Of a stretch of 64,000 bases of DNA, positions 56,778 to 64,000 are shown piece after piece. Position numbers and translations under genes: made by a program. The stretch's first letter is position 1; each line of letters starts with the position of its first letter. The DNA lies in NCBI RefSeq assembly GCF_022846655.1, contig NZ_AP025667.1:843001-907000 (forward strand). The letters are read 5' to 3'. The notes under the pieces were generated by a model. The model was not told the DNA's origin. It did not search any database and saw nothing but the letters and a program-made list of their open reading frames with translations. Origin of the DNA: Streptomyces seoulensis (GTDB taxonomy: Bacteria > Actinomycetota > Actinomycetes > Streptomycetales > Streptomycetaceae).

Positions 56778-57749
56778 CTACGAGACCGCCTTCTCCGCGT
56801 ACATCTTCGCGATGACCGCCTCGATGTCGGGCTCGCGCACCGACAGGTCCACCAGCGGATACCCGGCCGCGATGTGCGCCACCAGCGGAGCCGCCGACTG
56901 CCCGGCAGGGAACGCCAGCCACTGCCGGGGCCCCTCCACCCGCACCACCCGCGCCGACGGCGCCTCGATCGGCGGGAGTTCGCGCTCCAGGTCCACCACC
57001 AGCGTCCGCTCGCCGTCCCCGGCCTCGTGCAGCCCGGTCAGCGAACCGTCGTACACCAGGTGCCCGTGGTCGATCACCATCACCCGCGAGCACAACTGCT
57101 CGATGTCCTGGAGGTCATGGGTGGTGAGCAGCACCGTCGTGCCGCGCTCGGCGTTCAGCTCCTTGAGGAACCCCCGCACCTTGGCCTTGGAGACGACGTC
57201 CAGGCCGATCGTCGGCTCGTCCAGGTACAGCACCTCCGGGTCGTGCAGCAGGGCCGCCGCGATGTCGCCGCGCATCCGCTGGCCCAGCGAGAGCTGCCGC
57301 ACCGGTACGTCCAACAGGTCTTCCAGCTCCAGCAGTTCGACGCAGCGCGCCAGGTTCTCCCGGTAACGGGCGTCCGGGATGCGGTACATGCGGTGCGCCA
57401 GCCGGTAGGAGTCGATCAGCGGCAGGTCCCACCACAGGGTCGTGCGCTGCCCGAACACCACCCCGATCCGGTGCGCCAGCCGCGTCCGCTCCCGCGAGGG
57501 GTCGATCCCGGCCACCCGCAGCCGGCCCGAGGTCGGGGTGAGGATGCCGGTCAGCATCTTGATCGTGGTCGACTTGCCCGCGCCGTTCGGCCCGATGTAG
57601 CCGACCATCTCACCGCGCGCCACGGTGAACGAGATCGAGTCCACCGCCCGCACCTCGCGCCGCTCCCGCTTGAGGAACCCCGTCTTCCTGCGCACCTCGA
57701 AGACCTTGCCGACCTTCTCCAGCGCGATGAACCCCTCGCCGTCCGCCAT
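56778..57749 (-). CDS. ABC-2-type transporter ATP-binding protein
   Basis: A 323-residue ATPase: Walker A GPNGAGKSTTIKML, Q-loop near GVVFGQRTTLWWDLPL, signature LSLGQRMRGDIAAALLHDPE and Walker B VLYLDEPTIGLD with switch His in TTHDLQ. It is of the DrrA-type class with a C-terminal extension. The ATG at 57749 is 4 nt downstream of the preceding permease stop. It pairs with two ABC-2 permeases and may export a lipid, peptide or antibiotic. Confidence 0.93.
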   Translation of the reverse strand: MADGEGFIALEKVGKVFEVRRKTGFLKRERREVRAVDSISFTVARGEMVGYIGPNGAGKSTTIKMLTGILTPTSGRLRVAGIDPSRERTRLAHRIGVVFGQRTTLWWDLPLIDSYRLAHRMYRIPDARYRENLARCVELLELEDLLDVPVRQLSLGQRMRGDIAAALLHDPEVLYLDEPTIGLDVVSKAKVRGFLKELNAERGTTVLLTTHDLQDIEQLCSRVMVIDHGHLVYDGSLTGLHEAGDGERTLVVDLERELPPIEAPSARVVRVEGPRQWLAFPAGQSAAPLVAHIAAGYPLVDLSVREPDIEAVIAKMYAEKAVS

Positions 57750-57753
57750 CAGT

Positions 57754-58575
57754 TCAGCTCCCCGTGCTCCGGTACGAACGCAGTCCCGCCCGCCAGGCCA
57801 GCCCCGCGAGCGCACAGCACGCCAGCGCCACCAGCGGGGAGGCGAACGCCGTCCACCCCGGCAGCCCCAGCGGATACGGGCGCCCCAGCACATAGGAGGC
57901 GGGCACCCAGTTGACGAAGGCCAGCGGCAGCACGAAGGTCACCCCGCGCACCAGTTCCGCGGTGAACACCGTCGGCGGGTACTGGAGCAGCGTCGTACCG
58001 CCGTAGGTGAAGGCGTTCTGCACCTCCGAGGCGTCCTGCGCCAGGAACTGGAAGGCCGCGCCCGCCACGAACACCGCGCAGAAGATCCCGCAGCCGCCCG
58101 CGATCATCAGCGGCATCAGCAGCAGCTTCGCCGCCGTCCAGTCCACCTCGATCCGGCTCAGCGACCAGCCCAGCACCAGCGCCCCCTGCGTCACCCGGCC
58201 CAGCCTCCGAAGCGCGAACCGGTCCGCCGCGACCTGCGCCAGCACCGGTGCCGGCCGCACCAGCAGCGTGTCCAGCGTGCCGTCCCGCACCCGGCGCCCG
58301 AGCCGGTCCATCGACCCGATCAGCAGGTCCGCCAGCCCGAACGCCACCCCGGACAGGCCGTAGAGGAACGCCACCTCGGGCAGCGACCAGCCCGCCAGGG
58401 AGTCCACGCGGGAGAACATCAGCATGATGGCGACGAAGTCGAAGAAGGTCGCCACGAAGTTCCCGAGCGTGGTCATCACGAACGACACCCGGTAGGCCAT
58501 CGTGGACCGCACCCACATCCCCGCGATCAGCCCGTACGCCCGTACCCCCTCCCGCACCCGGCCCCGCTCAGCCAC
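57754..58575 (-). CDS. ABC-2 permease
   Basis: A 273-residue permease with about six helices (LGNFVATFFDFVAIMLMF, VAFLYGLSGVAFGLADLLIG). It belongs to the ABC-2 group with the RDGTLDTLLVRP motif. Its GTG start overlaps the previous permease's stop by 8 nt. Together with the upstream permease it forms the membrane heterodimer. Confidence 0.87.
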   Translation of the reverse strand: MAERGRVREGVRAYGLIAGMWVRSTMAYRVSFVMTTLGNFVATFFDFVAIMLMFSRVDSLAGWSLPEVAFLYGLSGVAFGLADLLIGSMDRLGRRVRDGTLDTLLVRPAPVLAQVAADRFALRRLGRVTQGALVLGWSLSRIEVDWTAAKLLLMPLMIAGGCGIFCAVFVAGAAFQFLAQDASEVQNAFTYGGTTLLQYPPTVFTAELVRGVTFVLPLAFVNWVPASYVLGRPYPLGLPGWTAFASPLVALACCALAGLAWRAGLRSYRSTGS

Positions 58576-59368
58576 CCTGGACCACCACCCGCCGGGTCGC
58601 CACCGACTGCAGCAGGCGCCCGGCGCCCAGCAGCGCCACCGCCCAGGCGGCCTGGAACAGCCAGGTGGCCAGGGGATTCGCCCGGCCCAGCAGCACGTCC
58701 GCCGGGGCCTGGAGCAGCGCCGACCAGGGCAGCGCCCGGACCACCTCGCCGAGCGTGCCCGGAAAGACGTTCAGCGGCAGCAGCATCCCCGAACAGAAGT
58801 GCCCGGCCAGCCAGGCGATCCGGGTCACCCCCGAGCCGTCCAGCAGCCAGAACGTGCTCAGCGCCACCAGGTAGCGGATGCCGAAGCCGACCAGCATCGC
58901 CAGCGCCACCGTCACCAGCAGGGCCAGCCAGGTGCCGACGTCCGAGGGCAGGTACGCCGGGAAGCAGAGCATCCCGATGAGGAACGGCACCACCCCGCGC
59001 CCCAGCAACTGGAAGCAGGCCCGGCCCAGATCGGCCGCCAGCCACCACAGTTGGAGATCGGCGGGCCGGTAGAGGTCGACCGCGACGTCACCCGTACGGA
59101 TGCGTTCCATCAACTCTTCCTCGACACCGCCGCCGCCGATCGCCAGCGTCGACAGCAGGGCCTGCCCGAGCCAGACGTAGGTCACGGCCTGCGCCTGGTC
59201 ATATCCGCCCAAGTGCGGCCTGGCGTCCCACAAGGCACGGTAGGTGCACACGATGATGAGGCCGAACACGGTGTTGGTGAACACCCCTGCCGCAGTGGCG
59301 GCCCGGTAGGTCGCGTACCGTCTGAATCCCCCTGCCGCGACGGCCACGTACAACCGTCCAGCGCCCAC
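58568..59368 (-). CDS. ABC-2 permease
   Basis: A 266-residue permease, first gene of the operon. Helices include AAGVFTNTVFGLIIVCTYRA, WLGQALLSTLAIGGG and LIGMLCFPAYLP, and the RIRTGDVAVDLYRPADLQ loop corresponds to RDGTLDTLLVRP of the partner. The GTG at 59368 has AGGAGG 9 nt upstream. It is divergent from the PBP gene by 201 nt, where promoters for both must lie. Confidence 0.87.
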   Translation of the reverse strand: MGAGRLYVAVAAGGFRRYATYRAATAAGVFTNTVFGLIIVCTYRALWDARPHLGGYDQAQAVTYVWLGQALLSTLAIGGGGVEEELMERIRTGDVAVDLYRPADLQLWWLAADLGRACFQLLGRGVVPFLIGMLCFPAYLPSDVGTWLALLVTVALAMLVGFGIRYLVALSTFWLLDGSGVTRIAWLAGHFCSGMLLPLNVFPGTLGEVVRALPWSALLQAPADVLLGRANPLATWLFQAAWAVALLGAGRLLQSVATRRVVVQGG

Positions 59369-59569
59369 GCGAGTCCACCTCCTAGGACTGCTCGACACCG
59401 AAGCGCAGGAGCCTAGCCCCCGGCCCCGCGAACGGCCACGCGTTTTCCGTGACCGAAGCGTGCCGGAATCCGGGAACGGTTCGCCAGGTGCGAGAGTCTT
59501 CAAACAGGGGGCGCAGAAGGCGTACGAGGCGTACGGGAACGTACGACGAAACAGGAGTCCGTGCACGAC

Positions 59570-62500
59570 ATGAGCGACGAGCCGCAGCCGCAGCAGCCGA
59601 ACGAGGGCGGGGCGCCGAACGAACCTCTGCCGGCTGAGGGGCCCGCAGCAGCGCGACCGCAGGCGGAACCGGCGAAGAGTCCGGCCGACCGCAAGTCCGC
59701 GCAGGCCGGGAAGCCGCCGGAGAGCGCGCCCGCGCGTGACTCCGCCACGCCCAACACCCCCCGCCCGTCCGGGCCTTCGGCCACGGGAGGGAAGCCCGAC
59801 GCCGCACCGGCGAAGAAGGCCGACGGCCCGGCCGGAGCCAAGGGCACCCCGGCGGCGAAGGACGCCGGGAAGCCGGCCACGAGCGGACAGGCACCCGCCG
59901 TGCCCACGCCCCGTGCCGACCGGAGCGGTCAGGCGCAGGGCGGCTCCGGTGCCGCTCGCACGGCCGGGAAGTCCGGTGCCGAGCAGACCCCGGCGGTCGA
60001 GAGCACGCAGGTGCTGCGGCGCGTCAAGGCGCCGACCGGGGCCGCCAAGCCTCCGGCCGGCGGCGGGAAGCCTCCCGTCGGCGGTGGCAACTCTCCCGTC
60101 GGCGGCGGCAAGCCCCTGGTCGGCAGTGGCAACCCTGCCGTCGGCGGTGGCAAGCCTCCCGTCGGCGGTGGCAAGCCTCCCGTCGGCGGTGGCAACTCTC
60201 CCGTCGGCGGCGGCAAGCCCCCGGTCGGTGGCGGGAAGCCGGAGCAGGCGCCCGAGAGCACCCAGGTGCTCCGGCGCGTCAAGGCCGACCGGCCCCCGGC
60301 GGCGGAGAGCACGCAGGTGCTGCGGCGCGTCAACGCGCCCCGTTCCGGCGACACTTCCCGGCCCGGCGGCAGCGGCGACGCGCCCAAGCCGACCCCGGCC
60401 CCGGCCACCGCCACCCCGGCCGCCGCGGCCACCACCGTCCTGCCCCGCACCCCCTCCGAGCCCACCGCCACTCCTCAGGCGAGCGGCAGCGGCAGCGGGG
60501 ACGGCGGCAGCGGCGACGGCGGCGGCAAGAAGCCCAAGCGCCCCAAGCGCACCGGCTGGCGGCGGATGTTCCCCACCTGGCGCATGGTGCTCGGCACCGT
60601 CGTGCTGGGCGCGATGGTGATCATCGGCCTGCTGTTCCTCGGCTACTCCATGGTGCAGATCCCCGCCGCCAACGCCCTGGCCACCAAGCAGGCCACCGTC
60701 TACCTCTACGCGGACGGCTCCCAGCTCGCCCGCGACGGCGAGATCAACCGCGAGAACGTCGGTCTCGCCCAGATCTCCAAGGGCGCCCAGCACGCCATCC
60801 TGGCCGCCGAGGACCGCGACTTCTACACCGAGTCCGCCGTCGACCCCAAGGCGATGCTCCGCGCGGGCTGGAACACGGCCCTCGGCAAGGGCAAGCAGTC
60901 CGGCTCCACCATCACCCAGCAGTACGTGAAGAACTACTACCTGGCCCAGGAGCAGACGGTCAGCCGCAAGGCCAAGGAGTTCTTCATCTCCATCAAGCTG
61001 GACCGGGAGAAGTCGAAGAACGAGATCCTCGAGGGCTACCTCAACACCAGCTACTTCGGCCGCAACGCCTACGGCATCCAGGCCGCCGCCCAGGCGTACT
61101 ACGGCCGCGACGCCATCGACCTCGACCCGGCCCGCGCCGCCTACCTCGCCGCGCTGGTCAACGCGCCCAGCGAGTACGACGTCGTCGCCCACCCCGAGAA
61201 CAAGGGCGCCGCGCTCGGCCGCTGGAACTACGTCCTGGACGGCATGGTCTCCAAGGGCTGGCTGGCCCAGTCCGAGCGCACCGGGATCAAGTTCCCGATG
61301 CCGAAGGAGCAGACCGTCTCCACCGGCATGTCCGGGCAGCGCGGTTACCTCGTCGAGGCCGTCAAGGACTACCTCGTCGGCCACGACATCCTGACCAAGG
61401 ACCAGCTCACCGCGGGTGGTTACCGCATCACGACCACCATCCAGAAGCCCAAGCAGGACGCCTTCGTCAAGGCCGTCGACGACCAGCTCATCGCCAAGCT
61501 GGACAAGAAGAACCGCAAGGCCGACACCTACGTCCGCGCGGGCGGCGCCTCGATCGACCCCAAGACCGGCAAGATCGTGGCGATGTACGGCGGCATCGAC
61601 TACGTGCAGCAGTACACCAACGGCGCGACCCGCGGTGACTTCCAGGTCGGCTCCACCTTCAAGCCGTTCGTGTTCACCTCCGCGGTGCAGAACGCCTCCA
61701 GCACCCAGGACGGCCAGCGCATCACGCCCAACACGTACTACGACGGCACCAACAAGCGTGCCGTGCAGGGCTGGACCGGCGGCGCCTACGCCCCGGAGAA
61801 CGAGGACCAGAGGTCGTACGGCAAGATCACCATCCGCAAGGCCACCGACCTGTCGGTCAACTCGGTGTACGCGCAGATGGCCGCCGACGTCACCGGTGCC
61901 AAGGTCAAGGAGACCGCGATCGACCTCGGTGTCCCGGCCGACACTCCTGACCTCTACCCGTCCCCGTCGATCGCGCTCGGTACCGCCACCGCCAGCGTGC
62001 TGGAGATGACCGAGGCGTACGCCACGCTCGCCAACCACGGCCGGCACGGCACGTACACGATCATCGAGAAGATCAGCAAGGACAACGTCCCGGTCGACCT
62101 GCCGGGCCGCCAGACCAAGCAGGCCGTCAGCCGCGAGGCCGCCGACACCACCACCTCCGTGCTGAAGAGCGTGGTCGAGGGCGGTACCGCCACGGCCGCG
62201 CAGGCCGCCGGCCGGCCCGCCGCGGGCAAGACCGGCACCGCCGAGGAGGACACCGCCGCCTGGTTCGCGGGCTACACCCCCGACCTCGCCACGGTCGTCT
62301 CCGTGATGGGCCAGGACCCGGTCACCGCCAGGCACAAGCCGCTGTACGGCGCCCTCGGCGTGGCCCGTATGAACGGTGGCGGTCCGCCCACCGAGATCTG
62401 GGCGCAGTACACGCGCAACGCACTGCGCGGCAAGCCCGCCGCGGGCTTCGACCTGGAGCTCCAGGCCGGTGCCGACGTCGTGGCGCCCAGCACGCTGCCC

Positions 62501-62839
62501 TCGACCTCGCCCGGCACGGACGCGGGCCAGGGGAACGCCGGCGCCACCGGTACCCCGAGCCAGGGCACCACCCCGGCCGACGGCGGTCAGGACAACGCCG
62601 GCACCACGGGCACCCCGACCCAGGGCACCACCCCGGCCGATCCGACCACCACGGGCGGCGCCGCCACCACCGACGGCACCACGGGCGGCCCGGCCACGGA
62701 CGGCGGCGCCACCGGCGGCGGCCTGCCCGGCGGACAGCCGGGCGGCGGTGGTGACGCCACGGGCGGCGGCGCGGACCCCGGCACCGCCGGCCTGCCTGGC
62801 GGGTTCGTCGCACCGCAGACCACGACCCGGCGCCAGTAG
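59570..62839 (+). CDS. class A penicillin-binding protein with long repeat-rich cytoplasmic N-terminus
   Basis: A bifunctional peptidoglycan synthase, 1089 residues with the ATG at 59570 (GTG 59561 is an alternative). Residues 1-320 are low-complexity and cytoplasmic: three TQVLRRV motifs (Thr146, 231, 248) and nine heptads of PPVGGGK type (161-223). A transmembrane helix spans about 339-361. The GT51 domain has AEDRDFY (Glu414), and the transpeptidase has GSTFKPF (Ser695, Lys698), SVNSVYA (Ser762, Asn764) and KTGTAEE (Lys887), all intact. The C-terminal ~130 residues are Gly/Thr/Pro-rich. The extension suggests control from inside the cell, perhaps by phosphorylation. Confidence 0.95.
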   Translation: MSDEPQPQQPNEGGAPNEPLPAEGPAAARPQAEPAKSPADRKSAQAGKPPESAPARDSATPNTPRPSGPSATGGKPDAAPAKKADGPAGAKGTPAAKDAGKPATSGQAPAVPTPRADRSGQAQGGSGAARTAGKSGAEQTPAVESTQVLRRVKAPTGAAKPPAGGGKPPVGGGNSPVGGGKPLVGSGNPAVGGGKPPVGGGKPPVGGGNSPVGGGKPPVGGGKPEQAPESTQVLRRVKADRPPAAESTQVLRRVNAPRSGDTSRPGGSGDAPKPTPAPATATPAAAATTVLPRTPSEPTATPQASGSGSGDGGSGDGGGKKPKRPKRTGWRRMFPTWRMVLGTVVLGAMVIIGLLFLGYSMVQIPAANALATKQATVYLYADGSQLARDGEINRENVGLAQISKGAQHAILAAEDRDFYTESAVDPKAMLRAGWNTALGKGKQSGSTITQQYVKNYYLAQEQTVSRKAKEFFISIKLDREKSKNEILEGYLNTSYFGRNAYGIQAAAQAYYGRDAIDLDPARAAYLAALVNAPSEYDVVAHPENKGAALGRWNYVLDGMVSKGWLAQSERTGIKFPMPKEQTVSTGMSGQRGYLVEAVKDYLVGHDILTKDQLTAGGYRITTTIQKPKQDAFVKAVDDQLIAKLDKKNRKADTYVRAGGASIDPKTGKIVAMYGGIDYVQQYTNGATRGDFQVGSTFKPFVFTSAVQNASSTQDGQRITPNTYYDGTNKRAVQGWTGGAYAPENEDQRSYGKITIRKATDLSVNSVYAQMAADVTGAKVKETAIDLGVPADTPDLYPSPSIALGTATASVLEMTEAYATLANHGRHGTYTIIEKISKDNVPVDLPGRQTKQAVSREAADTTTSVLKSVVEGGTATAAQAAGRPAAGKTGTAEEDTAAWFAGYTPDLATVVSVMGQDPVTARHKPLYGALGVARMNGGGPPTEIWAQYTRNALRGKPAAGFDLELQAGADVVAPSTLPSTSPGTDAGQGNAGATGTPSQGTTPADGGQDNAGTTGTPTQGTTPADPTTTGGAATTDGTTGGPATDGGATGGGLPGGQPGGGGDATGGGADPGTAGLPGGFVAPQTTTRRQ
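60050..60238 (+). repeat. 21-bp tandem repeat coding the PPVGGGK heptads
   Basis: Nine in-frame 21-bp units encode PPAGGGK, PPVGGGN, SPVGGGK, PLVGSGN, PAVGGGK, PPVGGGK, PPVGGGN, SPVGGGK and PPVGGGK. Some units differ by silent changes only, consistent with recent copying. It should vary in length between strains. Confidence 0.93.
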
Positions 62840-62852
62840 CACCACGCACGGA

Positions 62853-62887
62853 GAAGGGGCCGACGACCACCGGTCGTCGGCCCCTTC
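62853..62887. terminator. terminator after the PBP gene
   Basis: GAAGGGGCCGACGACC (62853-62868) pairs perfectly with 62872-62887, loop ACC. It lies between convergent genes and may serve both. Confidence 0.85.
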
Positions 62888-62905
62888 TTCCCTGTCCTGG
62901 GAGGT

Positions 62906-63265
62906 TCAGAGATACAGCCCCGTGGAGTCCTCCGACCCCTCGAACCGGTCCGCGGCCACCGCGTGCAGATCGCGCTCGCGCATCAGCACGTAGGCCACGC
63001 CCCGCACCTCGACCTCGGCCAGGTCCTCCGGGTCGAACAGGACCCGGTCGCCGGGCTCCACGGTCCGTACGTTCTGCCCCACCGCGACGACCGCGGCCCA
63101 GGCCAGCCGCCGCCCGACCGCCGCGGTCGCGGGGATCAGGATGCCGCCGCCCGAACGGCGCTCGCCCTCACCGGTCTCCTGCCGCACGAGCACCCGGTCG
63201 TGCAGCATGCGGATGGGCAGCTTGTCGTGGTGGGGGGTGCTCTGCTCGTCTCTGTTGGCGCTCAC
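62906..63265 (-). CDS. GroES-like co-chaperonin family protein
   Basis: A 119-residue protein of the cpn10 fold: IRMLHDRVLVRQETGEGERRS, GGGILIPATAAVGRRLAWA, VAVGQNVRTVEPGDRVLFDP and AYVLMRERDLHAV. It is a divergent paralogue; the mobile loop and the roof loop differ from GroES, and no groEL is adjacent, so it may not act with GroEL. GTG at 63265 is the start. Confidence 0.87.
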   Translation of the reverse strand: MSANRDEQSTPHHDKLPIRMLHDRVLVRQETGEGERRSGGGILIPATAAVGRRLAWAAVVAVGQNVRTVEPGDRVLFDPEDLAEVEVRGVAYVLMRERDLHAVAADRFEGSEDSTGLYL

Positions 63266-63359
63266 GCCGTCGAACCTACCTGCCCGCGCGGCGCGGACAC
63301 GCCTCCGGGTCGCCACGGCTCCCTGCCATGGCGACCCGGCACGCTCTGTCGAAGGACGC

Positions 63360-63689
63360 TCAGCGCTTGCGCCGGCGCGTGCCCGCGACGATCAGTCCGA
63401 CCGTTCCGGCCACGATCAGCGCGGCGGGCACGACCCGCTCCATCCGGGGCGCGCCGTCGTCGTCCACGAACTGGTCCCGTACCTCGGTCATCACCCGATT
63501 GACCTGGACGTACGCCCGCCCGAAGACCCGATCGACATTGGCGACGGCCTTCGCCTTGGCATCCCCGACGATCGTCTTCGGGTGCACCCGCACCCCGATC
63601 TCGTCGAGCGTCTCGGCCAGCACTTCACGACGGCGCTTGATGTCCGCCTCGATCTGCGCCGGTGTTCTGGTGTCCGACGTCTCCGCCAC
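63360..63689 (-). CDS. DUF3618 membrane protein
   Basis: A 109-residue protein: DUF3618 motif (TPAQIEADIKRRREVLAETL, DEIGVRVHPKTI), then a helical stretch and one C-terminal transmembrane helix (VVPAALIVAGTVGLIVAG) ending in RRRKR. Common in Streptomyces beside bcp; function unknown. It is divergent from bcp by 93 nt. Confidence 0.88.
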   Translation of the reverse strand: MAETSDTRTPAQIEADIKRRREVLAETLDEIGVRVHPKTIVGDAKAKAVANVDRVFGRAYVQVNRVMTEVRDQFVDDDGAPRMERVVPAALIVAGTVGLIVAGTRRRKR

Positions 63690-63782
63690 CGTACGGCCTC
63701 CGAAATCTCATGATGCTGTTCCGAACAGTCTGTCAGCTTCGCGCCACACCGCACGGCAGGGGCGCCCGGTTAGGCTGGCCGG

Positions 63783-64000
63783 ATGAGCGAGCGACTTGAG
63801 CCCGGGGACCTGGCCCCCGCCTTCACCCTGCCCGACGCCGACGGGAACGAGGTGTCCCTGGCCGACCACAAGGGCCGCAAGACCATCGTGTACTTCTACC
63901 CCGCGGCGCTTACCCCCGGCTGCACCAAGCAGGCGTGCGACTTCACCGACAACCTCGCCCTGCTGGCCGGTGCCGGGTACGACGTCATCGGCATCTCGCC
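63783..64000 (+). CDS. bcp: thioredoxin-dependent thiol peroxidase Bcp, 3' truncated by the window edge
   Basis: The first 72 residues of a peroxiredoxin of the BCP/PrxQ group: LEPGDLAPAFTLPDADGNEV and the active-site block YFYPAALTPGCTKQACDFTD with peroxidatic Cys47 and, five residues on, Cys52 as resolving cysteine. It reduces peroxides with thioredoxin. TAGGCT (63771-63776) lies 6 nt before the ATG, suggesting a leaderless message. The rest lies beyond the right edge. Confidence 0.94.
   Translation, partial: MSERLEPGDLAPAFTLPDADGNEVSLADHKGRKTIVYFYPAALTPGCTKQACDFTDNLALLAGAGYDVIGIS

Noticed and set aside
58568..62845. A very long minus-strand reading frame opposite the PBP gene
   Set aside because: It is a GC-rich shadow of the PBP gene. 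Only its last part, 59368 to 58568, is a real gene (the ABC-2 permease), supported by a ribosome-binding site and membrane helices.

Overview
The window is high-GC chromosomal DNA of an actinomycete, almost certainly a Streptomyces. Third codon positions are nearly all G or C, GTG starts are common, and genus markers are present: an SsgA-like sporulation protein (SsgG type), DasR-type operators at a GlcNAc phosphotransferase locus, a mat-type aminosugar polysaccharide operon, a sigU/rsuA-like pair, and DUF3039, DUF2017 and DUF3618 proteins. As far as I can recall it, gene order follows the S. coelicolor chromosome from about SCO2967 down to SCO2900 (smpB, mat, sigU, malic enzyme, hupA, murA, hppD, ssgG, nagE2/nagF, rph). 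This is therefore core chromosome rather than an island, and I see no prophage, IS element, CRISPR array or biosynthetic gene cluster.

Layout. 1-2.2 kb: the 3' end of an S41 C-terminal processing protease, smpB, and the tmRNA gene. 2.2-9.0 kb: an MFS exporter and a LysR regulator (divergent), then a translationally coupled three-gene mat-type operon for an extracellular poly-aminosugar. 9.1-13.9 kb: a CGNR zinc-finger protein, an ECF sigma factor with its zinc anti-sigma factor, and a HelD-like helicase. 14-18.6 kb: malic enzyme, HU, murA, a YqgE-family protein and a DUF3039 protein. 18.8-25.4 kb: a GH20 hexosaminidase and a coupled FAD/2Fe-2S/Mo operon of xanthine-dehydrogenase type. 25.5-32.8 kb: a double SUKH-4 protein, tRNA-Cys, an MFS transporter, an SF2 helicase, an IclR regulator, a MOSC protein and a Lon-like protease. 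32.8-40.8 kb: an Lrp/AsnC regulator divergent from hppD, a TPR protein, a GlcD-like oxidase, ssgG, two RDD proteins and a small membrane protein. 41-47 kb: a secreted M6 protease, NAD salvage genes pncA and pncB, clpS and a DUF2017 gene. 47-51 kb: an amino-acid permease and the mec-cysO-cysM cysteine pathway with a candidate leader peptide. 51-55.5 kb: a lipoprotein, a PemK-like membrane protein, an MBL hydrolase, the GlcNAc PTS with three dre sites, and rph. 55.6-64 kb: a small lipoprotein, a four-gene ABC-2/DUF1707 operon, a large class A penicillin-binding protein, a GroES-like protein, a DUF3618 protein and the start of bcp.

Several genes centre on amino sugars. The mat operon would make and deacetylate a poly-GlcNAc-like polymer, the GH20 enzyme would release GlcNAc, NagE2/NagF would import and phosphorylate it under DasR control, and MurA and the class A PBP use UDP-GlcNAc-derived precursors for the wall. 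The most unusual items are the molybdo-hydroxylase operon, which has lost residues normally needed for catalysis and carries a ~275-residue acidic extension on its iron-sulfur subunit, and the CysO operon, which has a leaderless ten-codon reading frame ending in Cys-stop and a CysO with two residues after its diglycine.

All family assignments come from reading motifs and from memory of known proteins. No database search was run.
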